Source: Gammaproteobacteria bacterium
GTDB taxonomy: Bacteria > Pseudomonadota > Gammaproteobacteria > Chromatiales > Chromatiaceae
Direction: 5' to 3'
Assembly (NCBI GenBank): GCA_013041975.1
Contig: JABDQZ010000018.1
Location: 1-12,561, forward strand
DNA: 12,561 nucleotides
Shown: positions 6,490 to 12,561 of the stretch, one piece after another
Layout: every line of letters starts with the position of its first letter
How positions within the stretch are numbered: position 1 is the stretch's first letter
Translations under genes and position numbers: made by a program
Notes under the pieces: generated by a model
What the model saw: only the letters and a program-made list of their open reading frames with translations
Database searches by the model: none
What the model was told of the DNA's origin: nothing

Positions 6490-7365
6490 CTAGCTTCCGG
6501 ACAACTCGCTAATCGCCAGAGTCGGATATTTTTTTTGGCCTAGAAAAACTGACTGAACAGTATCCCAGTGGAAGTCCTGCAACAGACACTCAAGCCTGTG
6601 ATTCGTTTTTTCTAAATTAAGATAATGACGAAATGTGGTTTTTGTTGACAGGTTAAGCTGTCGTGGCTGTTGTGGGTCAAGCTCCCAGGGATGGATATAG
6701 AAAACCCCGGGCATTCCTTCTTCATTATTCACTTTTTTCAGTCCATATCTGAATAGACTATAGGGCATAAGCCTGAACCAGCCTCCGCCCGAAAAGGGAT
6801 AATTTCGTCCAAACATTCTGACTGTAGTCAATGGAATTTCATGAATACCTGTTTGTTCAACGACAAAAGGTTTACGCGGAGCTCGTGGAATTCCATATAA
6901 ATCATGTTTAATAGGAAAAATACTCGAACTGTACAGATAACCCGCCTCCCTTAATTTTTCATATGCCCATAGCGTCTCAGAAGTCACTGAAAAACTCGGC
7001 GCACGATAACCCAGGATTTCCTGACCAGAAACATCCTGGAGTATTTTACGGGACGAGCTGATATCGGCCAGGAATTCTTCCGGCGTTAAATCAGATAATC
7101 TCACGTGAGACCAGCCATGGCAGGCTATTTCATGTCCGGCTGCGACAATGTCTGCAATAACCTGGGGGAAAGACACTGCAATCCAGCCCAATGTAAAAAA
7201 GGTGGCACGAGTGTTGTGACGTTCCAGTAACAGCAGAATTTTTTCGATATTTTCCGGTATACGGCTTGGAATATTTTCCCATTCACTGCGATCAATGACA
7301 TCTTCAAATGCAGAAACCTGAAAATAGTCCTCCACATCTATAGTCATTGCATTTGTGATAGACAT
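6490..7365 (-). CDS. Polysaccharide deacetylase with DUF3473, XrtA/PEP-CTERM locus type
   Basis: This is a carbohydrate esterase family 4 (NodB-type) metal-dependent deacetylase that probably removes acetyl groups from an exopolysaccharide. Starting at the ATG at 7365 it has 291 residues. Motif 1 is TIDVEDYFQ, with D10 and D13. Motif 2 is CHGWSH, with metal-binding H83 and H87. Motif 3 is GYRAPSF, with R121. A late FYIHPWE has H225. The GGGWFRLMPYS stretch and the C-terminal part match the DUF3473 region seen in the XrtA-associated subfamily. No signal peptide is visible. I chose this ATG because an upstream in-frame TTG at 7386 has no Shine-Dalgarno and would precede the only AGGA (7378-7381); the spacing from AGGA is long, 12 nt. 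It is last in the four-gene cluster, 30 bp after the ATPase gene, and no clear terminator follows. Confidence 0.92.
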   Translation of the reverse strand: MSITNAMTIDVEDYFQVSAFEDVIDRSEWENIPSRIPENIEKILLLLERHNTRATFFTLGWIAVSFPQVIADIVAAGHEIACHGWSHVRLSDLTPEEFLADISSSRKILQDVSGQEILGYRAPSFSVTSETLWAYEKLREAGYLYSSSIFPIKHDLYGIPRAPRKPFVVEQTGIHEIPLTTVRMFGRNYPFSGGGWFRLMPYSLFRYGLKKVNNEEGMPGVFYIHPWELDPQQPRQLNLSTKTTFRHYLNLEKTNHRLECLLQDFHWDTVQSVFLGQKKYPTLAISELSGS

Positions 7366-7395
7366 GATAGTTACATATCCTGTCAATACTAGACG

Positions 7396-8436
7396 CTATT
7401 CATCATCGAACAAGGCAGCTTTGAGGAGATTACGGTTTCGCATGATGGAGCGCTTTATATCCCTTATTTCCGCTTCCAATTGGTTTACCCGATTAGTTAA
7501 CTCGTATACCGTTGTATCAGAGACACCCTGATGAAGCGTTGAGATAGCGGCTGGCTGTTGCAAGACTGAGGCTCTGGGATCCGAAGCTTCCGGAACTAAT
7601 TCCAGTTCCTCTTCAGGTGAGATACCCAGTTCTGAAGAAATTTCAGCCGCGACATTATCGACATGCTTACTTTCCAGTTCATGTAACTGCTCAAGCGCAC
7701 CAAATAACATCAGTCGTTCACACAAGCGGTTGACCCGTCGGGGAACACCGGCTGTTGCTACATGTATACGATCAAAAGCATCCTTTCCAATTAATGGATC
7801 ATCCTTCCAACCTGCCTGAGTTAATCGATATGAAATATATTGTTCAATTTCATCCCTTTCCAGGGGCTGCAGGTGATATCCCGCGATAATACGCTGACGA
7901 AACTGCTCCATACCGGCAGATTGCAGTTTATGTTTTAACTGCACCTGTCCAAGCAGGAAACTTTGCAGCAATGCTCCTTCATCATCATGATAATTGGACA
8001 GCATTCTCAGTTCTTCCAGCGTCTCTTCGGGAAGATTATGTGCCTCGTCAACAACCAGTAACAGGCGATAGCCCTCCTGGCGTTTGTTAAAAAGAAACTC
8101 TTCAAGCACAGATAAAATTTCTGACTTGGACTTGGCTTCTGCACTGACGCCAAAGGCTTCAGCGACAGCAATAACAAGATCATCGGACTTTAACTGGGTT
8201 GATAATATCTCCACCGCGATAATCGAGTCCTGATCGAGTTCTTTGAAAAGATTACGCAGCAGCATGGTTTTGCCCGTTCCAATACCCCCGGTAATGACGA
8301 TAAAACCTTCCCCCTGGCCAAGACCATATCTAAGATAGGCCATCGCACGGTCATGACCTTTACTGCTAAAAAAATATTTAGCGTCAGGAGACAACTGGAA
8401 AGGCTTGTCCTTAAGCTTGTAGTACTCTTCGTACAT
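7396..8436 (-). CDS. AAA ATPase, ExeA/GspA-like, XrtA/PEP-CTERM locus type
   Basis: The 346-residue ATPase belongs to the ExeA/GspA-like group found in exosortase-linked exopolysaccharide loci, where it is called a putative secretion ATPase. The N-terminus MYEEYYKLKDKPFQLSPDAKYFF is typical. Walker A is GGIGTGKT at 50-57 and Walker B is LLLVVDEAHN at 125-134. The arginine-rich GVPRRVNRLCERLM segment at 230-243 is the usual lid region. After about residue 270 there is a Pro/Glu-rich linker and then a coiled-coil heptad region at about 308-338 (VYELTNRVNQLEAEIRDIKR). No transmembrane helix is obvious, so it is probably cytoplasmic. The start codon overlaps the end of the upstream gene as TGATATG, with no purine-rich Shine-Dalgarno, so translation is probably coupled. 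Its exact role in export is unknown even for the family. Confidence 0.9.
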   Translation of the reverse strand: MYEEYYKLKDKPFQLSPDAKYFFSSKGHDRAMAYLRYGLGQGEGFIVITGGIGTGKTMLLRNLFKELDQDSIIAVEILSTQLKSDDLVIAVAEAFGVSAEAKSKSEILSVLEEFLFNKRQEGYRLLLVVDEAHNLPEETLEELRMLSNYHDDEGALLQSFLLGQVQLKHKLQSAGMEQFRQRIIAGYHLQPLERDEIEQYISYRLTQAGWKDDPLIGKDAFDRIHVATAGVPRRVNRLCERLMLFGALEQLHELESKHVDNVAAEISSELGISPEEELELVPEASDPRASVLQQPAAISTLHQGVSDTTVYELTNRVNQLEAEIRDIKRSIMRNRNLLKAALFDDE

Positions 8437-8437
8437 A

Positions 8438-9877
8438 TCAGAAAGTCATGGCCAAGCTAGCGGTTACACGATTTTCATCGTAATCGTTGGTGCCGGTACT
8501 ATCCTCGTTCTCAGATCGTTGCAGATCTACAGAGAAATCTGAATTCTTGCCAATCTCGGTTGAAACGCCGAGATTTATCGTCACAAGTTCCTCGTCAGAT
8601 TGCGCGGAAACGTCTTTGCGATTTACCCAGTTTACACTGGTATTAACAGCTGTTAATGGTGTCAGTTTACGTTTTAGGGAAACTTTTGTGTTCAGATCTT
8701 CCGTCGATAATGACTGGGTCTGATAATCCCTTTCCGAGTATGTCGTATTAAATTTAACCGTCGTTCGGCGGGAACTGTATTCGTATGCCAGCTTGAATTG
8801 GCTCTGGACAATATTTTCCACCGCCAGTGTTGGCACCAATTGATTTAACAGTAAATCCTGATCACCAATAAAAATAGTATCACCGCTTATATCCGTGGAG
8901 GTTGTTGAGATGGTGTCGAGTTGCTCGTTACGTGAATTGGTCACTGAAGTCGAGTAAGATGCGGTCAGCACAGACTTTCTGTGGCGGTACTTCAGATCCA
9001 TATCCCAGTTTCCACCGGTAAACCTGTCTACGTAGGCCAACTTCATCGTCATGCGTGGATGCGGTGTCCAGGTCGTACCTACGGTCCAGGTTTCACCATC
9101 TGTGTTCGAGTACTGCCTCAGAGCATTATTGTACTCATTTTCTTCATAGCCAATTCCAAAATCTGCTGTGAACTGACGATTGATACGGAACTGAAAATCA
9201 GCATTGACCTCTGAAGATTCATCTTTTGCATTATTGCTGTACTCAAGCTCGGACTGGTTGGCTGACAAGACCCAGTTAAAACCTCTGAATTGGCGGCCAC
9301 TCGTTAAGGAGAAATCCCACTGTTGTGTTTCGCTGTCGCTGGTGTTGGCTTTATCATTCTCAAGAGAATCATAACTGTATCGAAATTCAGCATCAGCAAC
9401 AGCGCCTAAATGATAGCGGTAATACGGTGAAATTTTGTAGGAATAGGTTTGAGTTCGATTATTGGAACTTGTATAGAGATCCTGGACAAAATTATTGCTG
9501 TTGACGGAAGTCACACCGGCATCAGCTTCAAAATCGACAAAAAGGTTATCCTCGATGGCCTCCAGCGTGGCAGCGGCATTTAGAAAATGGAAATCTTCAA
9601 TTTCATCACGACCGTTGTCACCATCCGTGAAAACAGCCCCTAATGAATAGTTAAAATCGAGCTGCAAACGTGAGCCTTCACCGGAAATCCCCAAGGAAGG
9701 CCTTAGCTGAAAGACCAGATCAGATTCCTCGGCGTTGTTATTTGCAAGCGCTACATTATCAGAATGAGTAGCTGACAAATTGACAGACTTACTGACATCC
9801 CACTCTGCAGCCTGCAAGACTGCAGAATAGAGCGATACCGTACAAACCACGACTAATGGATAGTTGAATTTCTTCAC
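8438..9877 (-). CDS. Predicted outer-membrane beta-barrel protein, TIGR03016-like (XrtA/PEP-CTERM locus)
   Basis: The 479-residue protein has a signal peptide at about residues 1-24: a lysine-rich start, a hydrophobic core and LQAA before EWDVS. The rest is made of alternating hydrophobic/polar strands rich in Ser, Thr, Asn and Tyr, with terminal Phe (SLAMTF), as expected for an outer-membrane barrel inserted by BAM. Its place beside the ATPase and deacetylase matches the TIGR03016 family, a conserved outer-membrane protein of exosortase-linked exopolysaccharide loci. A role as a channel or surface anchor for polymer export is inferred. The start is GTG at 9875-9877, supported by GGGAG nine bases upstream. 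Its TGA is followed one base later by the ATPase ATG. The spacer to the upstream lipoprotein gene is only 60 bp, with no room for the chain-length and kinase genes usual at this point. Confidence 0.85.
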   Translation of the reverse strand: MKKFNYPLVVVCTVSLYSAVLQAAEWDVSKSVNLSATHSDNVALANNNAEESDLVFQLRPSLGISGEGSRLQLDFNYSLGAVFTDGDNGRDEIEDFHFLNAAATLEAIEDNLFVDFEADAGVTSVNSNNFVQDLYTSSNNRTQTYSYKISPYYRYHLGAVADAEFRYSYDSLENDKANTSDSETQQWDFSLTSGRQFRGFNWVLSANQSELEYSNNAKDESSEVNADFQFRINRQFTADFGIGYEENEYNNALRQYSNTDGETWTVGTTWTPHPRMTMKLAYVDRFTGGNWDMDLKYRHRKSVLTASYSTSVTNSRNEQLDTISTTSTDISGDTIFIGDQDLLLNQLVPTLAVENIVQSQFKLAYEYSSRRTTVKFNTTYSERDYQTQSLSTEDLNTKVSLKRKLTPLTAVNTSVNWVNRKDVSAQSDEELVTINLGVSTEIGKNSDFSVDLQRSENEDSTGTNDYDENRVTASLAMTF

Positions 9878-9937
9878 CCAGGAAAACTCCCTGCACCCTG
9901 AACCAGGTCTACTCGATTGAGCGATAAAAACAAATGC

Positions 9938-10585
9938 CTAAAACCAGGCTTCAGGAATAATAACGATATCGCCAGGTTTCATATCGACATTGGCAGAGAT
10001 ATCACCATCACGAATCAGATCGTCAACCCGTACACGGTATTCTGTCTGTTGATCGTTTTCTGTACGAACGATGACCGTGTTGTTACCCGCTGCAAATTCA
10101 GTAATCCCGCCAACTTCAATGATAAGATCAAGCAAGGTCATTGAATCGCGATAAAGAATGGACTTGGGTTGGGCAGCCTCGCCTACCACTCGGATTTTTT
10201 CCTTGTAAGTGCCCTGGAAACCACTGGCGATAATAGTCACCAGCGGATCACGCAAATAGGTGGACAGGTGCTTTTCTACATCGCGTGCCAGTTCCTGTGG
10301 TGTTTTACCTGCAGCAGGTACTTCTTCCAGCAATGGTGCTGTCATCAAGCCATCCGGGCGTACAGTGACTGAAGTGGAAACTTCAGGATTGCGCCACACG
10401 AACACTTGGAGAGTATCACCGGGAGCGATCTTGTAACGTGTTGTATGCTCAGCATTACCCGAGGCTGCAGGCAATTCATTTGCAACCTGATTGGTTTGAC
10501 AACCAGCCAGAAACAGCAAGCCCGAAGTCAAAAGCATCAGCGTAAATTTTCGCCCTGAAGCTAAAAAATATTTATTGTTATTCAC
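9938..10585 (-). CDS. Wza/OPX-type polysaccharide export lipoprotein, XrtA locus type
   Basis: This 215-residue protein is a short outer-membrane polysaccharide export (OPX) protein. The signal peptide ends in the lipobox LAGC, placing the lipidated Cys at residue 29, followed by Gln, which favours outer-membrane sorting. A Poly_export domain starting at YKIAPGD covers about 48-122. One SLBB-like domain follows at about 128-175 (KIRVVGEAAQPKSI), then a short segment ending DIVIIPEAWF. It lacks the extra SLBB repeats and C-terminal membrane helix of E. coli Wza. I chose the GTG at 10583-10585 because GGAGGG (10590-10595) sits five bases upstream; a GTG 21 bases earlier is in frame but has no ribosome binding site. 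It is the first gene of the cluster, divergent from the ABC exporter. Confidence 0.92.
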   Translation of the reverse strand: MNNNKYFLASGRKFTLMLLTSGLLFLAGCQTNQVANELPAASGNAEHTTRYKIAPGDTLQVFVWRNPEVSTSVTVRPDGLMTAPLLEEVPAAGKTPQELARDVEKHLSTYLRDPLVTIIASGFQGTYKEKIRVVGEAAQPKSILYRDSMTLLDLIIEVGGITEFAAGNNTVIVRTENDQQTEYRVRVDDLIRDGDISANVDMKPGDIVIIPEAWF

Positions 10586-10814
10586 TGTTCCCTCCAGTTG
10601 AAACACAATTAAGCAGCGAGTTATAGAATGAATCAGGCCATTTCAGACCATCTCCTCAGTCAAAGTATATCTTCAACAAAATTATAAACAAGTCCCATAG
10701 TAAATTGATTTTTCGAATTTTTTTAATATTTCCTGGAGAACCTCATGAGAAATGAGTTTATTTTACAACCATCGTCAGGCACCCTCGAAGGATGTGCTGT
10801 TATACTGAGATTCA
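10586..10814. promoter_or_regulatory. Divergent promoter region between export lipoprotein and ABC exporter
   Basis: This 229-bp AT-rich spacer must hold promoters in both directions. On the minus strand TATAAT (10681-10686) is a perfect -10, but no good -35 lies 16-18 bp upstream. On the plus strand TGTTATACT (10798-10806) is an extended -10 element; transcription from it would begin almost at the ABC exporter ATG. An alternative plus-strand -35 TTGATT (10705-10710) has only a poor -10. CTCAT/ATGAG inverted arms lie at 10742-10756. I see no GG-N10-GC sigma-54 element. Confidence 0.4.
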
Positions 10815-12561
10815 ATGCCTGCCAAAAGTGACAATTCCGTTTCTGCCATTCGGCAGGACATTTATAGCTGGAATGAGCTGAAAAACAAGATTTTTGCTCA
10901 TCGAAAAGAACTGTGGCTCGCCAATATTATCGCTATTCTTGGCGCTGTTGTTGCCGTTCCGGTGCCGCTGCTGATTCCGTTGCTTGTTGACGAGGTATTA
11001 CTCGAAAAACCTGCAGACCTTGTGGGCGCTATTAATCAATTGTTCCCTGGTTCCTGGCATGGACCATTTCTCTATATCAGTGCCATTCTGATGCTGACCC
11101 TGGTACTCAGGCTGACAGCCCTGATACTGAACCTGTGGCAAACACGGCAATTCACCTTTATATCCAAGGATGTCATTTTCCGCATGCGGCGTGACCTGTT
11201 ACTTCGTCTGGAAAAGGTACGCCTGTCTGAATACGAAACGCTTGGCAGCAGTACTGTCGCCTCACATCTGGTTACAGACCTTGATGCCATCGATGATTTT
11301 GTCAGCATTACCACCAGTAAATTTCTGGTTGCCTCACTCAGCATCATCGGTACCGCCGTGGTCCTGCTATGGATGAACTGGCAATTGGCACTGTTTATTC
11401 TGATTTTCAACCCGATTGTCATCTATGTGACCACGCTTTTTGGTCACAAGGTCAAACAACTCAAGCAGAAGGAAAATTCTGCCTATCAATTATTTCAGGA
11501 AAGCCTTGCAGAAACGCTCGATGCCATCCAGCAAATCCGGGCCAGTAACCGAGAGCGTCATTATATTCAACGTATTATCGATAATGCGGGCCATATGAAG
11601 GATCGTTCATTTGCCTATATGTGGAAAAGCGATGCCGCCAATCGACTGTCCTTTGTTATTTTCCTGTTTGGTTTTGATATTTTCAGAGCCGTCAGCATGT
11701 TCATGGTGCTCTACTCAGATTTGAGCATTGGGCAAATGCTGGCCGTATTTGCCTATCTCTGGTTTATGATGGGCCCGGTTCAGGAGGTTCTGAATATCCA
11801 GTACGCCTTTCATGCCGCTGACGCTGCCCTGCACAGGGTCAATCGCATGATGGAGATTAACCTGGAACCGGAATACCCGACTAAACACAATCCTTTCCAG
11901 CACAAGACCACCACCTCAATCAAACTCGATGATGTATGTTTTTCCTATGATGGAGAAAGCCGCATACTGAACAACATTACCCTGAATATCAGAGCAGGTG
12001 AAAAAGTGGCCCTGGTCGGCGCATCGGGAGGCGGTAAAACCACCATGGTTCAGGTCTTGATAGGACTCTACATTCCTTCCAGTGGAGAAGTTTATTTTGA
12101 TGATGTCAATGTCAGGGATATCGGCTTGAGTGTGGTTCGGGATAATGTCGCAACCGTATTACAACACCCTGCCCTGTTAAATGACACGGTGCGCATGAAT
12201 CTGACCATGGGCAAAACATTTAGTGATGTGCAACTATGGGAAGCCCTTGAAGTGGCACAACTCAAACCTACAATTACCGGACTTGATAAGCAGCTGGATA
12301 CACTGATTGGTCGAGATGGCATCAGGTTATCAGGTGGCCAACGTCAACGCCTGGCCATCGCCCGTATGATTCTGTCAGACCCGAAGATTGTGATTCTCGA
12401 CGAAGCTACTTCTGCACTGGACACAACGACCGAAACCAGGCTGCATGAAGCAATGAAAGCATTTCTCGCAGAACGTACAACCATCATCATTGCTCATCGT
12501 TTAAGTGCCGTAAAACAGGCTGACCGGGTGCTGGTATTTGAAGATGGCGCTATCGTAGAAC
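10815..12561 (+). CDS. ABC exporter with fused transmembrane and ATPase domains (cut by window edge)
   Basis: This is a type IV (MsbA-like) half-transporter in the inner membrane, expected to dimerise. The visible 582 residues have a transmembrane domain at about 30-330, with hydrophobic helices near 34-57, 85-106, 168-187, 190-208, 278-300 and 305-323. The ATPase domain starts near 368: Walker A GASGGGKT at 402-409, Q-loop Q450, signature LSGGQ at 505-509, Walker B VILDE at 526-530 with catalytic E530, D-loop SALD at 533-536, and H-loop His561. Only the C-terminal tail is missing. There is no C39 peptidase or other N-terminal domain. The substrate cannot be read from the sequence; lipid, lipid-linked sugar or peptide export are all possible. 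The ATG at 10815 follows an in-frame TGA (10806-10808) and has no clear Shine-Dalgarno. It is divergent from the polysaccharide export lipoprotein gene. Confidence 0.93.
   Translation, partial: MPAKSDNSVSAIRQDIYSWNELKNKIFAHRKELWLANIIAILGAVVAVPVPLLIPLLVDEVLLEKPADLVGAINQLFPGSWHGPFLYISAILMLTLVLRLTALILNLWQTRQFTFISKDVIFRMRRDLLLRLEKVRLSEYETLGSSTVASHLVTDLDAIDDFVSITTSKFLVASLSIIGTAVVLLWMNWQLALFILIFNPIVIYVTTLFGHKVKQLKQKENSAYQLFQESLAETLDAIQQIRASNRERHYIQRIIDNAGHMKDRSFAYMWKSDAANRLSFVIFLFGFDIFRAVSMFMVLYSDLSIGQMLAVFAYLWFMMGPVQEVLNIQYAFHAADAALHRVNRMMEINLEPEYPTKHNPFQHKTTTSIKLDDVCFSYDGESRILNNITLNIRAGEKVALVGASGGGKTTMVQVLIGLYIPSSGEVYFDDVNVRDIGLSVVRDNVATVLQHPALLNDTVRMNLTMGKTFSDVQLWEALEVAQLKPTITGLDKQLDTLIGRDGIRLSGGQRQRLAIARMILSDPKIVILDEATSALDTTTETRLHEAMKAFLAERTTIIIAHRLSAVKQADRVLVFEDGAIVE

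Noticed and set aside
7363..7386. TTG start 21 bases upstream of the deacetylase ATG
   Set aside because: It has no Shine-Dalgarno, and the only AGGA lies after it; family members start close to the TIDVEDYFQ motif.
10586..10606. GTG start 21 bases upstream of the export lipoprotein start
   Set aside because: The extension would encode the Shine-Dalgarno GGAGGG itself; the GTG at 10583-10585 is ideally spaced from it and gives a cleaner signal peptide.
10586..10814. Sigma-54 promoter for the polysaccharide cluster
   Set aside because: I looked for it because many XrtA loci have a PrsR-type sigma-54 activator, but found no GG-N10-GC element with good context on either strand.
11072..11422. 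116-codon minus-strand open frame
   Set aside because: It lies antisense to the transmembrane domain of the ABC exporter, and its Ser/Arg-rich translation is typical of a shadow.

Overview
The window looks like a gammaproteobacterial chromosome. The order tig-clpP-clpX-lon, all on the minus strand, is the classic proteobacterial proteostasis block. All four proteins carry intact family motifs, and a tRNA-Leu gene with encoded CCA sits divergently upstream. The next block resembles the exopolysaccharide loci that accompany exosortase/PEP-CTERM (XrtA-type) systems, known from many environmental beta- and gammaproteobacteria. The genus cannot be named from the sequence alone.

Layout from left to right. 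Positions 1-1249 (minus) hold the N-terminal 416 residues of Lon, cut by the window edge, with a heat-shock-type promoter in the gap upstream. Positions 1353-2636 are clpX, 2851-3462 clpP and 3487-4779 tig (all minus); tig and clpP are 24 bp apart, and a strong intrinsic terminator separates clpP from clpX. Positions 4974-5058 (plus) are tRNA-Leu(UAG) behind a perfect TATAAT box. Positions 5222-5872 (minus) encode a small class I SAM-dependent methyltransferase of the protein-lysine methyltransferase-like type. Positions 6062-6268 (minus) encode a cold-shock protein, followed by its own terminator.

Positions 6490-10585 (minus) form a four-gene probable operon. Read in transcription order it encodes a short Wza/OPX-type export lipoprotein, a predicted outer-membrane beta-barrel protein, an ExeA/GspA-like AAA ATPase with a C-terminal coiled coil, and a NodB-type polysaccharide deacetylase. 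These match four accessory genes of XrtA-type exopolysaccharide loci. The chain-length determinant (Wzz/Wzc-like) and tyrosine kinase that I expect between the lipoprotein and the barrel protein are absent: only 60 bp lie there. No exosortase is in view.

Positions 10815 to the right edge (plus) encode a fused TMD-NBD ABC exporter, transcribed divergently from the lipoprotein gene across a 229-bp AT-rich spacer.

Tig, ClpXP and Lon together cover nascent-chain folding and ATP-dependent degradation. The lipoprotein, barrel, ATPase and deacetylase probably act across the envelope to modify and export a polysaccharide. Whether the divergent ABC exporter feeds that pathway is inference. No CRISPR array, insertion sequence, integrase or phage gene was seen.
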